A DNA stretch of 64,000 nucleotides, taken from the NCBI GenBank assembly GCA_947579665.1, contig OX388347.1, positions 37,208,943-37,272,942 of the forward strand, given 5' to 3'. The position numbers and the translations under genes are program-made. Under the pieces are notes generated by a model. That model was not told where the DNA came from and did not search any database. It was given only the letters and a program-made list of their open reading frames with translations. How positions within the stretch are numbered: position 1 is the first letter of the stretch; each line of letters begins with the position of its first letter. Positions 36,101-48,400 of the stretch are shown piece after piece. The DNA comes from Sympetrum striolatum (lineage: Eukaryota; Arthropoda; Insecta; Odonata; Libellulidae).

Positions 36101-39100
36101 CAAAATGTATAAGTCCCATGGATTTTCCGGATGTTTTTAGCGCGAGAGGAATCTTATCGGACGACAGTTTTGCATGGATTCGTCTTCTGGCCGTATCTAT
36201 TTCAGCATAAATTTTCACTCGCGGTGAAAAAGAAAATCGTAAGATTCATGGAGCTTGGTCGCAATAAACACCGCGGAAGCCTTCGATGCAAACATTCAAA
36301 TTTTTAGGTCAATCTAGTCACGGTCTGCATAAATCGCTACACCAACCTTATGAAATGGAATTTCAAACGCGTTTTGAGACGAAGCAATGGTTGAGGAAAT
36401 TCTCGCTATACTTGTTCAATAAATACTAAAAATTCGAATTATAAATGGGTTGAAAACCAATGCAATTGGATACCGATGATCGGATATTGGACTGTCTTCG
36501 CGAGAGTAAATATTAGACAACATTTTTCCTTTCCCTTTTAAAGTTCACGTGTCTCTCAAGTTACCACTCTTTACGCATTTCAAATGTATAATTTTTGGGC
36601 CAAGGTTTGATGTTCTCTTCTATTTATTTCGTTTCCTTTCCACATGCGCGATTCTGACATTAACGGGCTCAACGATAAGCAGTATTTCAGATAGTAACCA
36701 GACCTCTATCTTAATTATACTTTGCTTTTAAACTACCTAACTAAATTTTAACTTTTTTCTAAATGATATCGAGCCAGTGATGGTTTTCACTCGTGACAAA
36801 ATTTTTACCTATAAACAGGAGTTGTTCTTACATACGAAGAAGGTGAATGATATCATTATGCACAATTGAAATCGTAAGTATTTATATTAGTTTTGTTAGG
36901 TCGCGTTAGTTAATCTTTTTATCAGTCAATACTTATATAAACCTACTTACATTACATAAACTTAAATAAACATGTACAACGTCCAACAGTACTAAGCGAA
37001 AAGTTATCTGTGAGTTGGGGAGGAGATACAGTAAATTATCATTTCCATTTGTTTATTAAGATAAACTATAAAAGCATAGTGGAAAACTAATCTATTCTAT
37101 CGCGCAAGATTTTATTTTGCTGAATGATAGTTTCCTTTATTACTTCCAACCTATCCCATTTAAATGGAGCTGGTGTGAAAGAATTATGAATTATCCCAGA
37201 ACAGGTCGTTTCGAGGTAAGAATCGTCTTCTTGCATTAAGAGATGATACGTTTCGTAATTTATTACTATTCTAATTTGAAACAAAAATTCCATAGTCGCA
37301 TTTTCATAGTGACATTTAAGAAATATTTTCTAATTTGTAATAAACATAGGGACATACATTTATAATAAACATAACCAAAGAGCGACCTCCGGGAAAGGTA
37401 ATCTCGAAAACAAAATGCAAGAAGTTTTATAATTACCTAGATTGGAACGATATGCCTAATGGTAAGAGGCCCAATGAAGACACCTAGCCTATGCCACCAC
37501 CTCCAGGTAATTTCTAACAGGAAGCAGCAATACAATTCAAGGACGTTGAGCGGAAATAGCTCACGAGTTCAATGGGCGTTCCGAGACTCAACCATTTACT
37601 CTTGTAAACACTTTCCAAGAACCAACCTGAATCGCATAATCGTTGACTGTTGTAATTTCGCGCATGGGTTTTAGACAGCAAGAGTTACTCAAGGTAAAAC
37701 AAGTAATATTGCCTTTAATGGGATTAGCGAACTTCCAAATCCCTTGATATGGGTTAAAATGAGAAATGAATGCTTATGATAAATGGAAACTAAGCAGTTA
37801 AACAATAAGTTAATTTAAAACTTATATTAGAAGCTGAGCATATGGTAAGCGTTTGATTTTTTGAGGTTGAAGTACTGCCGGGAACCTGAATCCCGTCGAT
37901 TTTCTCATCATCTTTCTTGAATGAAAAGTGTAGTTCAGATTTTGCATACATTTTTGAGTACTTTGTAAGCAGTACTTTTGATCCCGAGGAAAATAGATGC
38001 TCGTTTAGATCCGACCTGCTGAATGGTTCTCGCGCGAATGGGTAGATACTGTAGATACTCTCGCACAAACTTTGGGAACCATTCTTCTATTTTAATTACA
38101 CTTATCTGTTTCTCATCAATCACTCATATCTCACATCCATTACTAAAGCAGATATCTACATCTCACTTTAAATATTGCTACGCAAGTCACGCAATTCATA
38201 AACTGCGCTTAATAGAAGTTTCGCCACGCCTCCATAAAGCCCTTTCCTTCCCCACGTCAGAAGAAAATCACGGTGCCAGCGGTACCTAATGTTTCCCAAG
38301 ATGATTAACAGAACGCCAAAATGCAAAGAAAAAGTCTAAACTAAGATACACCTATCAATTACCAATCTACGGTATGTATGAGATACATCGTTTGAGAACT
38401 TTAGCTTTCGCAGGTCTTTTTCGTGATAATTTATATTTTAACGTTTTCTTCAAATGGTGTCAAAAATAATTCATTTTTGGCATCGAATTGTCTCAATTTG
38501 ACTACTGGGAAAATTGCTTCCGTCTTTCCAACGATTCGGTAAAAAAATATGGTAGTATATATCTTAGGAAACACTATAGTAAAGACGAAATTCAACGTAA
38601 TTACTTCAACGTACGAACTTTGTCTGACAATGAGACGAAATTTTTCCATTATGAAATTTGATATTTCTTTGATCACTTTCATCTTCACTCTTGTAATATT
38701 TCCAAGATCAAGAAGTTCATACGGAAGTTTTAAAATGGTGATAACGGTATAAGATAATATTTTGATTTTTTCATTAAAGTTCTAAGTGCATTTAATTAAA
38801 CTTGCACAATTTTATATCCAGAATAGTTTCAACCAGAGTGCGAATCAAGTTTCTTGTTGAGGGGGGAAATATGTAGCCAGTCTGCTTCGTGCACCTAAAT
38901 CAAAATAAATAACATTTCCTCTGTTACAATATTGAAAGATCTCGTGAAAGACTGCAATTTAAGGGGATTCGCCCCCTTTGCATACACTAGTACAAGTAAC
39001 CAGTACACTGTAGAGGTAACCAGTAGTTGCTATAAGCAAGAGAACGGGGAAGCAATTTTCCGTGGCAGAGAAAAATATTGCTATCATCAGCCAGGGAAAC

Positions 39101-41634
39101 AGTTTAAGAGCCATGGAATTCCCCCTGTTGATTCACACAGTGGTTTCAACTCACTCTAGAAAAGAAATCCAAAACATATTAATGATACGTGAACTAATAG
39201 TCAATATTTTTTCTTTATAAGATCATAGCTGCCAAGAAGCCCTGCCCAAGGTATGATGCTGACCTCAGTGCTGTGTATGCTTCCCCTGAGATTCAGAAGG
39301 TCAACCAGGAAAATAAAGACCTTTATGACCACCTAACTGAAAATGCAGGAAAAACATACAGTTCAGTTCTTGATGTTGAATTTCTATTCAATACATTGCA
39401 AATAGAAGTAAGTAATGCTAATAAATAGGTTATCACCCTAATCCCTTGATAATCAGTAAAACATTATAGAGTAAAATTTTATAGAGATTTTTGTAATTGC
39501 CAGAAGGAATGCTAAATTATGCATGCATATTACACAAAAAAGCATAATTTCTTGCACTTGTCACCAAATTTTCTCTAAAATAATTACATGCCGTATTTAT
39601 TGATGGATACTATGCAATATGATTTTAAGAAGGAAAGATGAATTAAAAACTATAATTTAAAATGAAAGACTTGGCATGATCAGGACACAATACTCACTGC
39701 AGAGCACGTCAACGATTACAAAAGAATATCTATCAGTAAAGTTTGTTAAGTAAAAGGTGATAGGTAAAGGGAAACATCTCTTTTCGGGTTATTTTTTATA
39801 ACAATGATTGATTTCAGATGGTAAAATATTTATGTCACGCACTTGGCCAAGTGTTAATCCCTAATTAGTAAGCAGTCAGATGTTAGCTTCTCTATAACTC
39901 TTGCTTCCTTCATTGGCAATAATTATTAGCTATATAATGTATCTGAATTATCTGAATAATGCAATTTTACTATTTGAAGAATGGCTCATACATTAATGTT
40001 GATCAGCTTATTTTGAAAAGTATTGCAAAAAGTTCTTTTTAGGAGATGAGACATTTTCCAAATAAATTTCTAAAAATGAATTTCAAACTTAGTTGAAAAT
40101 GAAGATGATCCTTATTTAAGGTACCTATTATATAAGATACCTATTTTATGATGAGATCTATTGTGTTTTTGTAACAATTAATGATCAATAAAATATTATT
40201 ATTTAATTACGTTGAAATAAAACATTTAGTATATTAACACACTGCAAAGTTCAGGTTTAAATTTTGGAAAAAAAGTGCATGTTATAAGAGGTCAAATAAG
40301 TAGATAACGTTAAAAAAAGCTAAAGATTACAATGAACACAACTTTTCTGATTGTTGCTGTGGTCATGTATGTCATTTTAAATAATATCATAATTTTTACA
40401 GGAGAATCGTGGCTTTGAGCTTCCAGATTGGGTAAAAGGATGGTATCCTGAAAGAATGAGACCATTAGCTAGTCTAAGTTTAGCCCTCTTCACTCGAACT
40501 CTCCCAATGAAAAAGACAAAGAGTGGTAAGAATAATTTTTCAGCCTGAGCACCTTTAAGAATTAAAAAAAACACAATGAAACATCATTTAATCAAAATGT
40601 GTTTCACTTTCACCTTCTAAAGGCATGAGAATTACTGATTTAGAACCATTTGATGCACATGAATATAGTCTGGTTTCATCTTTCAATTCTCTTCTAGGTG
40701 TGTTACTATGGGAAATTGGTGATCACATGCAGAAGAAAATATCCACTAATGACAATAGTAAGGTGTACTTATACTCTGGGCATGATACAACAATAGTGAA
40801 CATGCTGCAAGCTCTTGGTGTTGGAGAAGATAGCTTCAAACCAGAATTTGGAGCATCTGTACTGGTTGAGCTCCTGGAAGCTGCAAATGGTGACAAACAT
40901 GTTCAGGTGATTATCATATTTATTCTCCAAAAAAAGATTTCAATCTTACCATTGGATAAAATTGTTTCTTTTGCTAAAGCCTTGCTGTGATAAAATAATG
41001 TTAGTTAAAGGACAGCATTACTTCTATTTCCAACAATGCTGAAAACAATGTAAATATACATAACTGAGCCAAATTTCCGGGATTATACACCCTAACAATT
41101 TCCAATGGAATGTTCTTGTGAAAGAATAAATAAAGCATAATTTTAAGCTAACAGCAGAACATCTATAAGCTAATTTACATCAATAAAAAGTAGCAATAGA
41201 TTTAGAAAAATATAACTTATTAATGCTAAGTAAATAGAAAATGCTACTTGAATGTTCAGTAGGAAAAATAAAATGAAAATTAGACAAACATTGCTCGAAT
41301 CTATATTCAACAAAAAAATTAAGCATTATTCATTGTCAATCAACATAGGAATAGGAAATGAATTAATGGATGGGCCCTTACTTGCTCACACATTTGTATT
41401 AACCTAAAATTTAGTATTTTAGCAAATTAGTTAATAATGTTCATATGTTACTAAATAGTTTCTTATCCTTTTTTTTTACTTTCATCATAGATTCTCTATA
41501 AAAATAGTACAACTTCAGAAGAACTCTACCCAATAGAATTGCCTAACTGCCTTAAGCCATGCAAAATTGAAAATTTTCTTAAACTTCCCACCCTCACATC
41601 TCCTGACAAATGGGAAACTGATTGCCAAATATAG
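30189..41634 (+). CDS. Histidine acid phosphatase with N-terminal membrane anchor
   Basis: This gene encodes an orthophosphoric-monoester phosphohydrolase of the prostatic/lysosomal acid phosphatase family. Coding exons: 30189-30401, 35507-35605, 35817-36083, 39222-39407, 40402-40525, 40623-40906, 41491-41634. All introns are phase 0 except the fifth (phase 1), giving 438 residues. Residues 1-34 are Arg-rich, and about 34-57 are strongly hydrophobic ([16 protein letters not shown]...), a signal anchor or uncleaved signal. The catalytic core follows: RHGERTP (74-80), Arg148 in YADRC, and His350-Asp351 in SGHDTT, so the known nucleophile His, phosphate-binding Arg residues and acid Asp are present. 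Exon 1 ends TLQVHV and exon 2 begins LFRHG, exactly the family's strand-1/active-site join. There is no C-terminal membrane helix. A type II surface or secretory-pathway enzyme is inferred. ATG 30189 is chosen because the in-frame ATG at 30054 lies upstream of the acceptor at 30127, in repeat DNA. Possible poly(A) signals are at 42069-42079. Confidence 0.88.
30415..31992 (+). pseudogene. CR1/Jockey-like LINE reverse transcriptase, dead copy in intron 1 of the phosphatase
   Basis: From 30448 the translation shows reverse-transcriptase blocks in order: [10 protein letters not shown], then [16 protein letters not shown], then [16 protein letters not shown], then [13 protein letters not shown], then [13 protein letters not shown], then the catalytic box RLFADDT near 31160, then KYLGVTL and a C-terminal [11 protein letters not shown]. 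The frame is interrupted by a TAA at 30970 and a TAG at 31270 and shifts near 31775, after which [14 protein letters not shown] follows to a stop at 31916-31918. The endonuclease half is missing, so the copy is 5'-truncated. Its tail contains CCCCCTGCCGTACGCCTCTG and ends in a degenerate TCTATATCTAAATCTAAA repeat. The LINE starts within about 20-45 bp of the splice donor of the first coding exon; the exact left edge is uncertain. Confidence 0.9.
31993..33944. other. Intron 1 of the phosphatase, no feature recognised
   Basis: AT-rich intronic DNA. ORFs at 32938-33141 (+) and 33360-33712 (-) match nothing I know and lack exon context. Confidence 0.5.
33945..34000 (-). mobile_element. 3' tail of the same LINE family, minus strand
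   Basis: The minus strand reads CCCCCTGCCACGCGCCACTG, then GCGGATTGCA, then runs of TTTAAATGTAAATG. This parallels the tail of the 30.4-32.0 kb LINE (CCCCCTGCCGTACGCCTCTG, then GCGGCTCGCAGGG, then short AT-rich repeats). Only the tail is present; no polymerase sequence lies upstream of it. It is a severely 5'-truncated insertion. Confidence 0.65.
35095..35237 (-). mobile_element. tRNA-derived SINE, copy 2
   Basis: This is the minus-strand counterpart of the SINE at 2835-3006. The head (from 35237 downward) reads GTAGCTCCCGAATAGCCATG and includes GTGAAAGCGGTCCCAGGTTTTA. The body reads GTGCAAAATGATCCAAGCTG followed by GGAAGCACTTTTAACAATA. It is more diverged than copy 1 in the T-arm. It sits in intron 1 of the phosphatase, about 270 bp before exon 2. 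Confidence 0.6.
36084..39221. other. Intron 3 of the phosphatase
   Basis: About 3.1 kb of AT-rich intron. The small ORFs inside (for example 38023-38289, 38431-38688) have no recognisable content. No repeats identified. Confidence 0.7.
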
Positions 41635-41989
41635 CGAATGGACCCAGAAAAGTAGATACTTGAACTAAGATTACAAGAGATGCTGATACTGGGATATGAC
41701 TCCAAGGATGGTTTGGGCAGACTTCCATGAAGCCTTGAAGATTACACGCACAAGTTTTCTTTCATCAATTTTCCTCAGAAATATCTTCTGACTTCATTAG
41801 TGAGAACCTGATATGTTAGAGACTCTTCAGCCATTTTGCTGGAAAAAAAAAATATTGGGAAAATGCCGAGTGTTGCAATGCTGAGGAAAAACTGTTAAAC
41901 TGAGGAAATAACTTTGTTCAACTGTTATGGTAAATTTTGAAGATGGTGTCAATAATGAACTGATGCTGTATGATGACAGTGGTTCATAC

Positions 41990-42233
41990 GATGCAGGATA
42001 AGTATTGGTAATTTCATGACATTTGTACGTTTGTGATAAATTTACATCTGTTATACAATTTACAGTACAATAAAATAAATGGTGTTCTCTATGAATAGAA
42101 GTGAATGAAAGAACCTTCTCTGTGCCAAAATTTGAGCCAATATAATCACTGTGAATTGTGTAACAATTGTTTGAAAATTTATCACAAATGTACGTACCAA
42201 TGTCACAAAATCAGCAATTAATCCTACATAGAA
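41990..42233. repeat. Imperfect inverted repeat in the 3' flank of the phosphatase
   Basis: The left arm (about 41990-42072) contains CATGACATTTGTACGTTTGT, then GATAAATTTACA. The right arm (about 42138-42233) reversed reads TGTGACATTGGTACGTACAT, then TTGTGATAAATTTTCA, and the match continues to ATTGTATAA / ATTGTGTAA. The loop is about 65 nt. The overlapping AATAAA signals at 42069-42079 lie at the inner edge of the left arm, so this element may supply the gene's poly(A) site. Confidence 0.5.
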
Positions 42234-45200
42234 GATCCCTGGTATACTTACCAGTGGAAATTACCAATGTCAGCCCTGTAATTTTAGCTTTAACTAATGC
42301 AAGTAAAAGATAAAGTAATAGCTGCAGTGATATTCATCCTTACAGTTCTCATATAAAAAGCTAAATTATTTGAAGTAATTACTTTTCAGAAAAACTACTA
42401 ACAAGAAAGAGAATTACTAAACTAGTTTATCAAGATGAATTCACCTACTAATAAAGATTCAATTATGTACAGATGGTAAATCAACAACTGCTTCCCATTA
42501 AGAAATGAATGACAAAATGAAAACAATTTTAATGATTTATTATAACACGATTTTTGTAATAAAATACATTTATTTGATATGTTTTTTGATTTTGATGACT
42601 TAAATTATGGGCAGTTTACTTAGCCATTTTCAGAATTCTGAGCAAGACATTACGAAACAGTTACCACAATTTCCTCATAAATTATCAATATTCAAAAATT
42701 TTTATAATCGATACTCACAGTGATAAACAATCAGAACAAAAGATAAATTTTGAACTCATTTACCTGCATGAATAATTTTGGTATGCCTATGAACAGAGTT
42801 TAATGAACTCCTTTTTAAAAAGAAAAGTATATATATAATTCTAACAGATATATTACTTTTATTAGATACGTACAAAAATATATGTAATAATAATAATTTT
42901 ACTACTAAAAGCTAAGCCATAATTTCATCTCAATTTCCTGAATGTTTCGGAGTTACTTTTACTGAAATTAAAATATTTGCTACTGTGATATTGGTACTAT
43001 GCTATTTCCAAAATTATGCAATCAGAATTAACTTCTAACTCAGAGGAAGAAAATCTGGAATCAACTTTAAAAAGTTAATTCATATCTGAAAAAAATAAAT
43101 ACTTGTCATTAGGGAGGGGGAGAGCCTGAAAACAAATAAAAGCAGGACTTGAAAATCAAAAATCATACATTTCAGGAATTTAATGACCTTGATAAGAATC
43201 TTTCAGTATACAAACAGCTTTGATATAAACACATGACCATTATTTTCAATACCAGTGCTACTTAAACTTTTCCGTCATTCATCCTTATTAATATACATCT
43301 GATTTTCAAACAATAATTATTGCTAAATGAGCATTTTAATTTCTTAATAAATAATAATTCCACATACACTGCTCATATTAAAATGTTGAAATCTCAATTG
43401 ATGCCAGGGAGATATGACGCTGCATGGCAGCTACCAGCAATTGCTTTAATTGCAGTACTTGAATTTATTATGTTACTCTTTGAATGACAATTGGAATTTA
43501 CCAAAATAAGACAACTCAATTTGGATGGTTATCTAAATAACAATTACTTCCTGAACAATTATATTATAAAAACTGGTCCTTATAGTTTTCAGCTTAATAT
43601 ACCGAGAGACACAACAGAAAATTAGCTGATATTTTTAATTTTCTTAATAGATATTTTGATAGTGTTGAGAAATTTTGTTCAGTTAAAAGCCTTCTTTGTA
43701 CACTTGAATATAAGTGTAAAGGCCAATTCAACCGCATTATTTTCAAACAATATTTCCTCCTTTGCAAAATATGCCACTTCTGTTGCCCCTTCAATGTGTC
43801 ATGCTAAAATGTTTCATTAAATAAAATGAAGGACAGAATATAGTCACTAAAAATAAGTTTAGTTCCTTAGATTTTGTCTTTTTGACTGGTCTGGAAAAGA
43901 TGATGATTAGATGATCATACTTAAAATAATATAATACATAACAGAGAAAATTAAAATAACAAAAAGCAACAATACATCCGAGGTTGAGGTGTTTCACTTG
44001 GAGTAAAACATATAAGAAGTAAATATGATGTTATATACACATTCATCAACTTTTCCATTTCCTTTAACTTCTGTATTGCTAAAAATACTGTACATATTTT
44101 TTGAAGCACTCAATGCACAACTAGCATATAATTAATGTACTTTTTGGCAAAAAATGACTGGAGGGTATTAATCAAACCTAACACAAAAACAAATATTGCA
44201 CCTATTTCACTACCGGTTGGTTCAGTCCACATCAGTGCATAATTTACATATATATGCAATTTAATCGTGTCATAGGAACTTATGCTCGGAAATCATTACT
44301 TGTGCGCTTGTAAATCATAATTTTGGTGAACACAGGCAAAGCAATTTCTTACCCTACAGATCATTATCCATATAATGAGGCGAGAATATGATTTATATGT
44401 TTTACAACGAGGATAAATTATTAATATGTGAAACCTTGAACCAAAAGAAGAATTTGTTTCTGACCAACCAAGGGAACCACTTTACAAGAATGATAGTAAC
44501 ATTCAGAATTTTGAGGTGACAAAGATGCAGCAAGGAAGTGCTCTGTAAGCTGAGTCTTTCTCTTTCCATTTGCACATAAAAAATCTCTCAGAAGAGAAAC
44601 GCACCGATGCAGGAAAACTCAGCACATTCATACACACAATCACACGCTCACTTTTGTCTTTTGTTCCATCCTCTCTTACGATTAGGTGCATACTCCCAAA
44701 GAAGCTCGTGTAACATTTAATCTCCTTAAGAACGACATCCCAAAAGCCAGCTTTCTCTACGAACAGAATGGACAATCAGAATCCAGGGTAGTGGAAATGG
44801 AATGAAATAAGGTATAAGACACTGTATAAGGTCCAAAAAGGTGGAGGCCCTAAGAGAAAAAATATAGCTGTATAGTTAGCTTCTTCATAGTGCGTGAAGC
44901 TGACTCAACTGACATTGAAGATTTGAACGAACCGAATGGACAATGAGAAGCCAAAATGGGCAATCTTCAACACAGACCAAAGCTAGGCTGACCTACTAAC
45001 GAGTTGATAAGATTCTGGTGATAGTAACTACATCTCCACCAAAAAGAAAACCACAGTAGGCTCCTTTGGAACATCACAGCCCTTTCAGAAATTTCTAGCA
45101 AAAGGTGATTCTCCACAGCAGCAAACATGCAGCATACAAAAACTTCAACAGCACCAAAGTTGCACTAGAAAACACCGTGAGAACTATTCGTTTCGATGCT

Positions 45201-45482
45201 ACTTTGGGAATAACGCTCTTCGAAAAGTCTTTTAACTGGACTATTTCATGGAAAATAAAATTTTGAAAAAATATATATGAAGCAACAACAGCAACATTAG
45301 GGTATCACTGGAGATAATTCACTTTTGCAGTACAAGATTGGCACGAGTAGGCAGCTTGTCAGCCTTTGGTACATGACAATGGCAAGTGTTTTGGAGCCTA
45401 AATGCATCCTTGCCATCTCCCTGCCACTTAGAGGAGGTATTACCATTTTAGATACACCTCATGGCTCCTAGAAGGCCGGATC
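42234..45482. other. Convergent intergenic region (3' flanks of the phosphatase and EHD genes)
   Basis: Contains the probable 3' untranslated region of the minus-strand EHD gene next to 45482. ORFs at 43594-43997 and 44503-44775 (-) are unrecognised. No repeat noticed. Confidence 0.5.
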
Positions 45483-48400
45483 TCAGAAGCTCCGCTTGTT
45501 TGGTGGCACTAAATGGCTGGGGAGTTCAACTGGAATGTCATGTCCATCCAACTTAATCTGAATCAGGTGCATTGCTAGAGCAAACTCTTCAGAATCCAAC
45601 ATGCCATCTTGATCAACATCTGACAGCTTCCAAATCTTGCTCAGAGAAGAATTTGGCAGTTTTGATTTCAGCATTGCTGACTTTGCAGCTGAAGAGGAAA
45701 AAGTTGGAAATATAAATCAGTTGCATAGTGAATTGATAGTATTAAAGCATTAACTCCTACCATCTCATGGCTCACCTACTAATTTGACATTGAAATCATT
45801 GAAAGCTAATAACAACTTGGTAAAACATTGTCAGATTCCAAATATTTTAGTCACATGTTTCTCTCTCACAAACAATGACTTTTGATAATTATCACAGAAT
45901 TTAAATGCTAAATCTAAATTCCAAGTTTTTCATGAAAAGTTTACATCATGAATGGCACACATTATAAGTACTCTTTTTTGTAAAAGTCATGTAAGATTGT
46001 ATCCCATATCTGAGATATATTCTGGAACATTACAATTCCTACATGAGAGATAAGTACTCTTTGGTATGAACATACATACCTACCTTTCTTTTTAATGTAA
46101 AAAAGTTTCATTAAATGCCAAATCAGCCAGATAGTTGAGAGTAATCAATAAAGCAGTATAAAAAAGACACTATATATAAAATATTATTCTGCCTTCTTAC
46201 TAATGCAGATAATCTAATGTATGCTAAACTCTCATTAAATGTTGTAGAAAATTATAATAAACCTTGATATGTACTTACCAGCTCCAGTTACTTTACCATC
46301 AATTGGTGTAAGGGTATAGAAGATGGCATCATACTTGTCCCTATCTTTGTTAACGATCCACTCTGGTTCACCAGCACCAGCATCGGCTCCTTCACCTCTA
46401 CCATGGCCAAATGGACTAACAGTATCTGCAATGGTGTCAAATGCTCCACCTAGAGAAAAAAGGATGATAATGAGGGTTGAAAATGTGAAATTAATATATT
46501 TTTGTAGAAGGTAAGAATAGCTATAAATCTTTTTCTATGAAATAGAAAAAAGAAATATCGATAAAAGCTGTTAAGCATATCATCTGTTACGCATTACAGA
46601 ATCTACTATTTATATTTCACTGAATGAAGTGCATAAGCATCATAGACCATTTCCAGATAATTATTAATATCACATTTACCTTTAAAATGACTATATGTTA
46701 GAGATATTAAAAAAACACTGCTTCCCTCAATAACAGAGTTCTACCCTTGCAAATAGGGTTGTCAAAATAAATTGTTCGTCTGTAAAGACCTTTTAATTAT
46801 AATGAATGAAGAGTGGAATCTGCCATTCTCAGGCTCCTTTTTGATTTTAATAATTATTATAAATTAAATTATAAGAGCAAATATATATCACATAGCATAA
46901 GGGTTGAAAAGTAATAATTTTTCAATGATTGTCAGAGAAGTCTAGCAACAGGTGATAATTACAAGGATAAACCTGTGCTAGATTATAGTTTTTGGATGCT
47001 CCTCTATTCTTTCTTTTACACCTGTTTGAAAATTTAAAGATACCCATTAATATTTTTACATTGTCCTTCAAGATATTTATTTTTAATCTATTTTGGGTTC
47101 CTTACACACCACATATCACCAAGAAAAGGACGTTATCTAAGAACCTAATTCAGAAAATTAATCATGGAAAGATACCTAAATCCTCTTCTATTAGCTCATT
47201 TACCTCCAAAGGTGGTCAAGGCCCATCATCAAGAAAAACATTTTCTTGAGCCTAAATTTCACAACAAATTGATCAAATCTTTACTTATTGTATACTTCTT
47301 TCTCTTGAAATGAACTTAAGTTGGCAGCATTACTGTGAGGAAGTTGATGGGTAGAAATCAGTAGCAATAAGTGAAAAAAATTCCAAAAGGTCTGTGAGCC
47401 CAAAAACTATTCATGAATGCAGTATCTAATGATTAAGTTTAAAATCAAGCAAAAATAGTTTGTGAAGTTAAAATAAACCTTCCCATTCATAAGATACATT
47501 TAATTCACTACGATTTTCTAGATATTAGAAACTATAACTATTTTATAAGCTATTTATAATATTGCAAAGATACAAAATGTGTACGTATGGTAGATAATGT
47601 ATAATAACGATTGATGAATTGCTAAGTTTATAACTACTATACTTAGAAAATAAAGATAACAACTAAAACATGACTTTAAAATTATCAGTAAGTACTTATA
47701 ATATACGGTAAATGGATATGCTTGAGAGAAGAATGTTCAAGAGTTAAAGCTGTCACCTGACGTTTTACACAGATGAAGAAATAAGTCTCACTGGCAATAT
47801 CAACTGATATTATATGGAAGGCTTATCTCAAGATCATGAATTGGAAAAATCATGTAAGGGATTATTTTTTTAGGTTAGCTCTTATTCATGGGGAAACATG
47901 GGCAAACATAGGAGCAGGAAACATTTCAAACAAAAGAATCATAGTTTGACCGAATCATAATTTGCTTCTTTACAGTATGTTCTGCAATTTGTAAAAAAAA
48001 TCTTCATATGTAACATTAGTGTGACCAATGAACAATAAAACATATTTACAATATTTTCCAGAGGATATTAAACAACTTGTTAAATTTTATTATTATTACT
48101 AAATTTTGTATTATTAGCCAAGAAATTTTAGCTTTTTATTTACTCATATATTATACGTAAAGTTTAATTTGCAGTTTTCTGCAATTATTATTATAAGTAA
48201 TAATTGTAATTTTTGTAAGGCAGAAATGCTTTGCTAGTTAATTAATTATTAAAATTACTATTTGCAAAGGAAGAATAAATTCACAGTAAGTGAATTCATT
48301 GTAAGACCCATCACCTCTTCAGGAGGTAATGGGAGGTATGACTAAAAATAATTCTCATATTAAATAAATGTGTGCTAAAATAAAAATTAATATTTTTTCC

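Noticed and set aside
35866..36218. ORFs of 62-103 residues on both strands
   Set aside because: They are other-frame shadows of the third coding exon of the acid phosphatase.
46323..46514. 63-residue plus-strand ORF
   Set aside because: Antisense shadow of the ninth EHD exon.
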